In this document: positions 37,701-49,700 of the stretch, piece after piece
Position numbering within the stretch: the first letter of the stretch is position 1
Layout: every line of letters starts with the position of its first letter
NCBI GenBank assembly: GCA_037783415.1
Contig: JAZGTN010000007.1
Span: 5,167,501-5,231,500 of the forward strand
Origin: Leptasterias polaris
Lineage: Eukaryota; Echinodermata; Asteroidea; Forcipulatida; Asteriidae
Direction: 5' to 3'
DNA length: 64,000 nucleotides
Notes under the pieces: model-generated
Told to the model about the DNA's origin: nothing
The model's database searches: none
What the model saw: only the letters and a program-made list of their open reading frames with translations
Translations under genes and position numbers: made by a program

Positions 37701-40700
37701 GCTCCTTAACCCTCCTACTCTTGGTAACATTTTCCAGTGAGTTGACCAACCATTTGAAACCATTCAACTGCACTGGTTGTGTATGATGGCACAACTGTGC
37801 ACATAACATGTGTGTACTGTGTAGATGCATTTACCACATGATATTACATTGCAGGCTGGCACAGTTTATCTACCATTCAAAACCACAGTGGATGATATTG
37901 AATGGTCAGACAGTAGGAGGGTTAACATGCCAAATGCCAAATGCAATAATGTTAACATACCTCCTTAGATCTGGATCCACGTATCAGACATTTTCATCAG
38001 CAATAACTCTCACCCCTGTTAATAATAACAGAGGTTTTGTGTGACATCCATGGCCTGAACTCTCTCCTCACATATACATCAATCCTTCACCGATCTTGAA
38101 CTCTTGGTGGCAGCAGACATGCCTCCATTACTGCGGTGTACCTGGGTGGTACTGCGCTGTTTAGCGACTGGTATAAGGTTTGGGCTACACGGCGATCATT
38201 TGATCAGTCACGGGTTATTGGACTTTTACTTTGCAAATCGCTTAAACCCGTCGCTAGGCAGCGCAGTACCACCCAGGTACCACCGCAATAATGGCGGTAT
38301 CTGCTGCCACCAAGAGTTCAAGATCGGTGAAGGATTGCTGTATAAGCCTGGACATCCACCTTCATTTTCTGCATCCAAAGCACCTTTCCCCTACCCACCC
38401 CACCTCCACCCCCAACCCTGAACAATTCAAACTGGCATGAACAGTTGATCAATAAAATGCACTGAACCATTTCCCTTGTATAGCAGAGCAAATTGCTACA
38501 CAAAATGCATGAGTTGCTTCTCAAAAATCAGGAGTTGCTACTCAATAATTAGCATTCAGTGTGCACAAAACAAGTTCAGTCTGAATATTTTGCTATGCAA
38601 AATTGCTGGATGAAATCGTTCCCTGAAATGTATCGATGTATCATTTTGATTTTGAATGAATATAAAAAAAAAAAACAACAACAACAATGATATGGTCAGC
38701 ACCATTGCACACTCTATGGAGCTCATCAAATTTGTTTATGTTTATTTCAAATTGTTTATCACAATATCAGGCCTGGAATTACATGAAGAACACGGCGGCT
38801 CTTGTCTCTGATTCCGTGGTCGTGGCCTTGGTGCCCCTTGAAAAGTTTCCAATAGACTTCAAGCTTTTCTCAAAGAAGACATTCCATGCCTGCGATGTTG
38901 TAGACTCGTTGACAAGTCGTTAATGTTTGTCGCGGTGTGTCGGGTCGCGTGTGGTGGTAGCGTAATAAAGAATGCTCTCGCGAGATCACTGCTCTCGCGC
39001 GAAGTTGCTGGCATGTGACAAGTCTTGGGAGCAGTAATCTCGCGCAGAGCAGCCCTCTCGCGGGATATTGTGAGAGAGCCGTTCCGCTATCACCGCGACA
39101 GACATTTAACGACTTGTCCAAAAGTCTAGCGATGTTACTGTTGCTGATTTTAGAGATGGGGTTTCGTTAAAGTAACTTTTTTTTCAACCTACCGACCCCC
39201 ACTTTTTTTCCAAGCCTGTTACAGGAAACAAACATATTTTTTTGTTGGGCCTTAGTTTGATTACCCACAAGACACACAGTCATTTATCTATTCACACATA
39301 CTATGATTAACCCATATAGGTTAAATTTAACATGGATCTGTTGCACAACCCACAGCGCACTTAAATGTGTCTATCCTGTCCCCCATTTTGGGAGTAAAAA
39401 TGTACACAAAAGCTGGTAGACACACATTTTGCGGAGATGTGTTCCGCGTACTGCAAGGGGTCAATCCATGCACATGTTTAAAACCCTTCAGGCACCCCAT
39501 ACTTTTAAAGCAGTACAGTAAATAGCATTTGAAAATTGGCCATCTCACAGAGCTGCTTTAAAAAGCACACAAATTAGCTAAGCACAAAGCAATTTTGCTA
39601 TACCAGAGAATGGTTACCAGCCAAAATACATTATACCATCTGTGACTGGGTTCCTGCTAACTTAAGGTCATGTCACAGGACGCAATTTACAGGCAAGGGC
39701 CATCTCCAAGAAGAAAATCTGTTCACATTTTCCCAGTTTTTCTCATGATTTTCTTGTGGATAGTGAGTCACATCTGGAAGAATGTCTCTTGTGCCGCCGG
39801 AGTGTTCCGTTTGCATACAAGGCATTTGGTTGCCTCTAAGATGCCTGCAAATTTTGCTCTGTGTGACGTGGCCTTCATGCTCAGCAGATTTTGTTTTTAA
39901 GCGTTATTGTCTGCTTATTATTAAAAGAGGAAGGGAAATGAGCAATTCAATTTTGTGATGTACTCATTTTCCAGTAGACAGATTCTTGATGTGAGTGGGG
40001 AAAAAATTACAAGTCTCTAACCTCACATTAAAATGGTGTAAATTGCCATAGCATTCGATACCCGCCCAGTGCAAAATTTGTCAAATCCCAAAACATCTGA
40101 TGACATCATTCTGAGAAAGAAAGCTCTCTACATTTTACGGGGATGTTTTGGATGTTGACAAATTTCGCACTGAAAAGGTATCGAATACTGTGGCAATTTA
40201 CACCATTTTTAGAAGAGGTTAGAGACTTCAAATTTTTTCCCCACTCACATGAAGACCTTGAAAATGAGTACATCACAACATTGAATTGCCCATTTCCCTT
40301 CCTCTTTAAGCAGCTCTATGAAATTGGAACCTGGTGTTATTTGATACTTACCCCTGCCCACCATTAAGAAGTTCAAGTTTGACTAATAGATAAACAAAGT
40401 ATCAAAAATCTTTTGAGCGTCACATTCATTTTTCTCAATCTCGAAAACATTCTGTTCCCAAAAGGAGCCCTCCAGATCCCCAAAGCAGCCATCACAGATG
40501 CCCCCAGCACTCTCCAGGAGCCCTCTCCGTCCGCGGACGTCTCATCCGAGATCGAGGCGGAGAGAGAACGCATCCGGCAGGAGTACGAGGCCAAGATCGC
40601 CGAGATGTCGGCCAAGTACGAGGAGGAGCAGTCCAACAAGAACAAGCTGCAGCAGGACATCGAAGATCTCAAGAAGTACTACGGGTCACGGCTGGCTGAA

Positions 40701-43700
40701 GTCCCCGAAGCCATCAAACAGACGGGTGAGTTTGACTGAGAGTGAAAGGCAAGGAAATGAAAATGGCAAAACAGAAACGGAGAAAGAAAACTGGAAAAAG
40801 TTGGTTGAGTCGTAACCCTTTTCTTACCAAAGGTCCCTTTAGTCCACTGCACTCATACCCCCTCTTCCTTACCGTTGGCGACTTTAGTGGACTGTCCTTA
40901 TACCCCCTCTTCCTTACCATTGGCGACTTTAATCGACTGCACCCATACCCTCTCTTCCTTACCATAGATGACTTTAGTCAATTGCAGTCATACCCCCTCT
41001 TCCGTACCCTAGGTAACTTTAGTCAACTGCACTCATACCCCCTCTTCCTTACCATATTGGCAAGAATTTCGTCAGATCCGTCTAATTTTCATGGAATTTT
41101 CATGATTGCTTTTATCGGGTATCAACCGCCAGTACTTTCTCCTTGACCAATATCCGAATTTTGCTAAAAATTGCCTTTATCCCCAACAGGTTTCAATTTG
41201 AAATAGATGCGAGTAGGTTAGCCAATGCTCAGGTATGTTTGAACATACCCTGGGTCCGCTCAGTCATATGACACAAATGCTTCTTTCTCGTATCAACAGC
41301 TCATAGCGGTGAACCATCAGCTGGTACCCCGGGTGATGAAGCCAGTGCCTTGAAGTCGAGCCTTGCCGATGACCAAGGGAAACCTGCCACCACGGACCCG
41401 TCCGTCTCGGCTGTTCGCAAAGAACAGGTACTGTATATGTCGGCCTTTTAGTTTCCAGCCCTTATACTTCACATTGCCTTGGTGCCCCTTGAAATTATTA
41501 TTATTATTATTATTATTATTATTTATTCGACCAAAACAAACAACAAACCAAAGTTACAATAGCACAAGAAAGAACAGTTATAAAAAAAGCAAGTAATAAG
41601 GAAAATAAATACAAAATTAGAAAAATAAAATTTAATTAATAAATAAAATTAAATAAATAAGAAAATAAAAGCAAAAACAAAAAATATAAAAAATATATAA
41701 AATATATGAGGGCGACTGAGGGCAGAGCATGCAGGAGGGGAACAAAACCAAATGGGAAGGACAACCAGAAGGGATAAAAACAAGGACAAATCATGCGGGT
41801 CAGAGGTAACAAAAGTAAACTAAATTACTGTTGCTCGGAAGCATGCTGCCCCACGCATGACCAACAAACACAATGAACACAGAAACAACAATAGGGAGAA
41901 ATGTTCCAATGGAAATGTACAATGTCCTTTTCCCAAGGAGAAATAGCCTTGATACTTCACAGAGGCAACGGAGGCAATTGCATCCAATGCCTACTTATTT
42001 ATTTATTTATTTATTAATTCTGGTTGTGAAGCCAAGGACTCTCAGAAAACCGAACTTAATCACTGTACTAGCCAAGAACCCTGTGGAGAGAAAACAAAGA
42101 AGGAAGTTACAGTTTCAGATGTGGGAGGAAAAACCCCAGGGAATATTCCAGGGAAAAACCCACGCAATCAGGCATTGACTTAAAACCCAATCCACATTGT
42201 GCACCTATTCATCTTATCATTGACTGTCATTATTTATTGTCATCATCTGTCATTGTCGTTGCGTAAACTGTCATCTTATCGGTCTATTCAGGGGGAACCA
42301 TTGGCCAGCTTAGACGAAGCAGAGCCGAGTGAGAGAGATGAGGGGCCTTCGGCACCCATGGCCTCCCCGACCCTGCCCCGCAAGGACAAGTCCCAGGGAT
42401 TAGATCAAAATGAAGCTCTCAAAAGGTAAAAAAAGTCTTACAGGCGTGTGATTTCTCAAGATTGTTTCCTTATGTCAGGTTTTTCTCAGAACTTTCTTAA
42501 GCCGTTCTTGAAAGAAGTGAGGCAGTCACCAAATGGAGATATAGTCCACATTATGCCTTTTCACACGACAGAAAATCACTGTGTTGGACACGGATATGTT
42601 TTTAAGAGTCACTTAAACTGTTCATGAGGTGAGGCGTTCCAGAAGGAGATTTTTTGTATTTTTATTATTGGTTTATTCAAAACACTCCTTGCAGCCCAAA
42701 GGCTGAATTGCACAGTGCTTGTACATGAACATTTTGAAACATTAAAATACAAACAAATTCAGAGTTTACACGAATTGTTTAAAATTTACTGTTAAGCAGA
42801 AACAACAGCAATAAAAATATAGACACCTTTGTTTGTATAAAGATAAAAAGATTAGATTCATTTGTTAAGTAATCTTGTGAGGTATGGCACAGGACTGTTT
42901 GAGGTAGAAGAGAAGGTAGAGAATTGGACCCACAACGGAAAAAGCACGGTCCCCTGTACTCCTGGTAGTGCAAGGGATGGCCAAATTGTACTCCGAGTGG
43001 AGACCTTGCTGATCGGGTCAGCTGAGGTCGAGAACATCGTGAATGTAAAGATGGAATCTCCTGTTCCCTTTTGTAGGGTGTCATAGCCGAGTGGTTTAGA
43101 GCATCGAATTTAAGTTCTGATGGTAAGTCATCAGAGTGTGGGTTCGAATCCTGGTCATGACACTTGTGTCCTTGAGCAAGACGCTTTACTATAATTGCTT
43201 CTCTTCACCCAGGGGTATAAATGGTACCTATGAGGGCAGAGGTTGATATTGTGTATGAAAAAGCTTCGGAGCGCCACGGCAGCTCGGGCTGTATACTCCC
43301 CAGGGAGCTGAGAAAGATTAAAGGAATGTTATTGGCCCAATGACCAGGGCATAAATGTAAAGCGCGTTGATACATTATTGTAAAATGCGCTATATTTTAA
43401 TAAGAACTAGTTATTATTATTATTATTCCCTTCCTGCCCTCAGACTGCAGCAGCTGGAGCACGAGATGGTCGGCGGCGAGCGGGCCACCGACGAGAACCT
43501 CAAGGAGAAACGCCGCAAGAAGCTGAAGCACGCCGAGGTGCGGAAGCTTCAGCTGGCCAAGGCCATCGCCAAGATGGACGACGACGGCATCATGCTGAAC
43601 ATCTACAGCAACATAGAGGAGGAGCTGAAGGCTAAGAATAAACTCCTGGAAGGGGAGAGGGAGAAGGTAAAAAACAGAAATCAAAACGGTTTGCCGAAAC

Positions 43701-46700
43701 CTCAAGACTAAAGCATTTTATTTTGTATAATTTGTATAATTTTGTATCTGTAAAGCTTGTGTACAACATTGTTATTTGTCAAAAACCAGTATCCGCACTT
43801 TGTGTAACCCAACATATCCATGATATAACAAACCTGCAAAACACCTTTAAAAATTTTCACTGTGTTCAATTTTGGGGGTTTTGGACTCATTTTGGAGTTC
43901 AAAACTAATTGTTTTACTTGTTTCTTTAAAACCAGAGTAAAAATATGTTTAGAGAAGTTTTCCACCATGACCATCTTTATACCATGTAATTTCTGTGAAC
44001 ATTCATGTTTTTAGTCTTACCAATGTTGCACTGTCGCCTGAATTTGGTTCCCACTGCTCTTGAACTTTGCCTGTACCAGGTCAGAGCAGCGGAGATTGAG
44101 ATCACGGATCTGAACAGCGAGTTTGAGTTTGAGAGGATCGACTACCTGGACACCATCCGCAAGCAGGAGAAGCAGGTCAAGATGATGCAGCAGATCCTGG
44201 ACAAGGTGCAGCCGTGTCTACGGCGGGACTGCAACTACTACAACCTGGACAAGATCAAAGCGGAGAGCAGCTGGGACGAGGAGGAAGGGAGGTAAAGAAG
44301 AAGTCATCAATAAAAATAAGAATTGTCAAGTAGTAATTTGTGTTTTCAATGCTTGTGGATTTTCTTCCCATTTACTTTTTCCATCCATTTTATAGCGGTT
44401 GCGTAGTTTGTATGAGTGCTTTGGTCTAGTGTTTCTTAATGAATGTGCAATGTTTTTCCCTTTAACCTTTTTGTATTTTATCTAATTAGGGCTTATTTGT
44501 AGGTTGTTATGTAAGCTGGGATCCATGGGAGATCAGTGAGTGTTTCTCACTGAATGGTTTACCCAGGATAAACAAGAAATTAATAAATAACTAGACATGA
44601 GTTTGTTACGAACAAACACTGGGGTTTCGGTTTAATTGTCAAGAATGAAGGTCACATTTTAAAAATAAAAAGTTACATTGTGCCGTAAGTTACAATACAA
44701 GATTGTACAAAGATTATAACTCTCTGACATAATTTATTATGGTTCAGACGATGTGCAATTTTCTCTAATAAACTACCACGCCTACGCTTAATTGATTTAA
44801 AAAAAGCTATACCTCACAGACCTTGAAATGAATTGTGGTTGGAGAATTCGTGGATTTTACGTGGGGATAAGCCGCTTACGAGCTCGGAAGATACGAGATG
44901 CCGGTTTAATATATGAGGTTTTTCACTGGTCCCGAACTGTCCCATGCGCGTTTTTATATCTTTAAAAAAACGGAAGATACGAGCACGGTCATAACGAGAA
45001 CACGGATAATACGAGGTATTTTAGTGGCCCCGTTATGACAAAATGTATTGTTTTTCCTACTTTTGTAGCGAGATCTTGAAATATTGTTGTGTAAAAAGCT
45101 TACCGTTCACGCACGGTTCGGAAATTACATTCTCGTTGCCAAACTATTTATTGGATCGGATTGGCCATACAGCTCAAGTCGATCCGAACACCAGAAACAT
45201 TTCGCTGGTAACCTACGCTTGAAATGCTACTTCCCTTGCACACTTGGAACGAAAAAAATGTTCAGCATAGGCGCTACGCAATACCGAATCCCCAAATGCT
45301 TCCGAGGACTATTCACGAGCAAGAGGGCGCTATACAAGTTCACCATCCTGCCATCGTTAGATAAACCATAAATGGAAGGTCCGCCCAAAGGTCAGAATTA
45401 TATCGCGTTGCACTGTGTGTGTGGCCGGCTGTGGGCTACGGGCTCTCTATGTGCACGGGACAGTATGCTATGTACACGGGACAGTATGCTATGTACAGCG
45501 TCTTTTACGTGCGATGTACACACTCAGGGCGATCGTGCTTGTTTCAAAAATACGTTTTTAAATCGGTAATATCGTCAAGAAAGAAACAAAAAACACCCAA
45601 ACCAACTGCTGATGGATCTAAGTTAGAGCACATGCTTTTATTTGATGTATTGTTTGTGTCTTTTAAGACTGTAGTTCCTGAGATCAAGCGATAACAAAAT
45701 CCGTGTACAAAGCCTAAGGGAAAAGGTCGTAAAGAAAGATAATAATAAAAAACCCAAAATCTGTACGTACAATAGGCATTTCGGCTACCAGGCCGAAACC
45801 CCTAATAAAAAATAATCTCGACGAAAACAAAGGTGGTTTCGGCGTATGGCCGAAACCTCCCAAAAATAATAATCTCGACGAAAACAAAGGTGGTTTCGGC
45901 GGATGGCCGAAACCCCTCAAAAAAAAAAATAATGTGGCGTGTGGAGGCTGAGCAGTTAAGAGCACCGTTCTCAAGCTCTGAGTGTTTCTTGGGTTCAAGT
46001 CCTGGTCTTGACACTTATGTCCTTGAGCAAGACACTTAACCATTATTGCTTCGTCCTTTGGATGAGACGTAAAGCAGTAGGGTACACTAAAATATCAAAT
46101 CAGTAAAAAACAGAATGAGGTTACCAGCCAAAATTACCATGTCACATGAACTATCTGTGACTGGTCTCCTGCTTACTTTTGTGTAGCAGAAAGTTGTTAG
46201 TAGAAGTTTTGTGTGCTAAAGCAGCTCTATGAAATTGCGCCCAGAACTTGAATTCGTTGCACTAGCAAGAAAGGCCTTCACATTAACAAATTGCCAGTCT
46301 ATTTCACCAATCCTATGTTGTGTCTTTCAACCCATTCTTCTTCAGATGGAAGATCCCTGAGCTGGTTGTATCACGAGAAAAGCTCCCCCACGCAGGGGGT
46401 GTGATGCTAGGGGGACGTCCCCCTATGCCAGGACGGGGAGGCCACCACGCCGCTCCCTCAAGCAGGAGGGACCATTCACCCAACGCTTACGTCAACGGGT
46501 ATCCTATGGGAGGGGCGGAGCTACCGGAGGAGGATCGCTACCTACAAGTAAGTCGACTCAAACTTGTGACTGTTTTTACGAGTGAATTAACCCCTTGCAT
46601 AACGCGTCACGTACCTCTGCACAATGTGCGTCCACCATTTCCACCATTTTGGGAGTCGACTCCCATAATAGTAGACAGGATAGATAAGTGTATAAGTGCG

Positions 46701-49700
46701 CTGCGCATTGTGCAATTTTCTACAAAATTCTCTTTAACGTAGAGACGATGGTCCTCAGAAGAATCAGAAATGAGTTTCTGACAACATTTATTGACCTAAA
46801 CAACCTTTTTATCTCTTTCAGTGCCAAGGTTGTACATGTGTGATCTATTTTATGTATTCTGAAAGTGCCATTATTGTAAACGTGCGATCTGTTTTATGTA
46901 TTATGAAAGTGCCATTATTGTAAATGAACGATCTATTTTTTGATTCTGAAAGTGCCATTATCGTAAATGTACGATATATTTGATGTATTCTGAAAGTGCC
47001 ATTATCATAAATGTATGATCTATTTTATGTATACTGAAAGTGCCATTATCGTAAATGTATGATCTATTTTATGTATACTGAAAGTGCCATTATCGTAAAT
47101 GTATGATCTATTTTATGTATTCTGAAAGTGCCATTATCGTAAATGTACGATATATTTTATGTATTCTGAAAGTGCCATTATCGTAAATGTACGATCTATT
47201 TTATGTATTCTGAAAGTGCCATTATCGTAAATTGACGATCTTTTTTATGTACTAAAAAAGTGTCATCAATTGTACATCTACGATCCATAATATACATGTT
47301 GTCATGAAAGGGCAATATCACTGACGATGTTCAATTGACTTTGGGATGTACCAAGGCAACAAAAATCTGCAAGATTTATTTTGTTTGGGACAGAAAGATA
47401 TATTATTATTTTGTGTGTACATAATTTCAAAAAACATCTAAAGCTGGGCATTTTAGGTTCAAAATGCAAAACAAAAGCGGACACTGAAAGAGTTGATGGC
47501 GAGCAGCACAAAATCAACGAAAAGTACAAATGATCTCCATAAATTTTAAATTGTTGGGGGGCTGATACCTTCTAATCGAGTCTGCCTTTACAAAATGTTG
47601 GTTAATATTTTTAAACAAAAACAGTTGTAGAGACCATGTAACCTCTGACATGACATGTTTACAAAAGAGCTACAGAGCCTGGACTTCCTGCAGGCAACGA
47701 TTTGTACATAGCTTAATGGAAGAAAGCATTCAATTTTATATTTTGTGGAGATTGCACTGTCTTATTTTTATCAACTTTTGACACAGAGAAAGGGGGCGCA
47801 TCTCAAAATTTGTTCAGCTGTTAATAAATTTTGAATTATGTAGAAATTCACCATGTGACCTGTGACATCACATGTTTACAAAAGATCAACAGAGCCTGAA
47901 CTTCCTGCAGGCACAATATGTACATAGCTCAATGGAAGAAGACATTCAATTTTATATTTCATGGAGATTGCACTGTCTAATTTTTATCAACTTTTGATAC
48001 GAAGAAAGGGGGCGCATCTAAAAATTTGTTCAGCTGTTAAAATTCTTGAATTGTGTGGAAAGTATGACGCAATACGTCAAATTTCCCGGATGACCAGTTT
48101 AGTATCTTGCCTGCCAGGAAATGCTCTGGAATGCGCAAGGTCACTCTCAGTCTCTTGTAAGAAAGGTTACATTGTCTATAGTTGCAAATTTGTGAAGAAA
48201 GTGTTAGAAATTGAAATATGTATTTTTCCTTTAACCCTCTTGCTGTCTGACCATTCAATACCATTCACTGTGGTTTTGAATGATAGATAAGCTATGCCAG
48301 CCTTGCAATATGATACCATGAGGGAATGCATGTACACAGTACACAGTTAGTTCTGTGCACAGTTGTGCCACCATACACAACTTTGGCAGTTGAATGTTTT
48401 CAAATGGTTGGTCAACTCACTTGAAAATGTTGCGAACAGTAGGAGGGTTAAGTGATAAAAAGGAACCATGATTTGTTTTGTCAGTTGACCACTTCATTTA
48501 AAAAATTTCTGTTTATTATATCTTTGTATTCCTTTTGCATGATATTGTTTACTTGCATGTGTAGTAATTCAATTGGCAACACTTGTTTGAATAACTTTTG
48601 TTCAAAATTGAGGGGAAAAAAGGTTGGTGTCTTTGAGGGACTCATCTTTCTTGAATTAAATTCGGGTAAAAGCAGCCGTAGTAATTATTTTCTGTCATAA
48701 AATGAGAAATGTATGTTGTAAACCCCTTCCATTCACCGTTGTCTTCTTTTTTTGTTTTTGCTATTTTCCAACTATTCCCCACTTTTCCCACTCTGCTCAG
48801 AAACTGAGTCGCTCCACGCATGACGCGGCCAATGATTACTTTAAACCAAAACGAGCCAATCAGCTGCTGGGTAGCAGTAGCCACACCCACGAACCCAATT
48901 ACCACATCCCTCCTGTCGGTGAGTGCATGCTTTTCTGTTTTATTTTATTTTATTATTTTAATCTCTTGTCTTGAATGAACTTTCATTATTATTTAAGGGA
49001 CACATTGCCTTCAGGGCCCAATCTCATGGCTCTGCTTACCGTAAGCAAAGAATCGGCGCTTACGGAAGCAGGGAATTCTGCAGAGAATTCGAAGGCAATG
49101 TGCTGCTTCAACAGATTCACTGTTTATCTTCTTGTTTTGAATATATTTGCATACATGTTTATTAATTGACTGCAATTTGCATATTTATTTGCATTGAATA
49201 TATTTGTAATATATATGTAATTTTGAATATATATGTAATTTGGCTTTTTTGTTTGTACATAGCCTTCATTTATTTGATTTTATAATACGCAATGTGCAAA
49301 TTTCTTTGTCTTAAAACATATTTGCATATTGTTGTGACATGTGACGTTCTCTTTCCCTTGTAGGAATTTATTTGCAGGTTTAAAAGTAGATTTTTAATTT
49401 TTGTTGTTGACATGAAGTCCTTTGCATGTTGAAAGAACTAATGCATGTGTCGTTTGCTCCCACCCTGTTCCATCCCCCCACCCCCCCAAAAATTGTTTTT
49501 TTAAATTAATTGGGCGGGGCAGTTGCATGACTTCTCTGAATGCGCCCTATTGAAAGTACAATTTGCTGAAGACAGGCTTAGCTATTAAACCTTTAAATAA
49601 AACCTTATAAATTTACATCTAGGCATGTGCACCGATCAAGGCCACATCTGAATTGCGGCTAAGGCTTTGGTAATGGTGCTAATGGTGATGCTAAGGATGT

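Noticed and set aside
39340..39470. Gene fragment on the minus strand
   Set aside because: It is a decayed member of the TGCACAAC..CGCAGCGCAC palindromic MITE (compare 12358-12591).
40714..41146. Overlapping frames on both strands with repeated RKRGY or YPLFLT motifs
   Set aside because: Both read through the 47-bp minisatellite in KIF17 intron 7.
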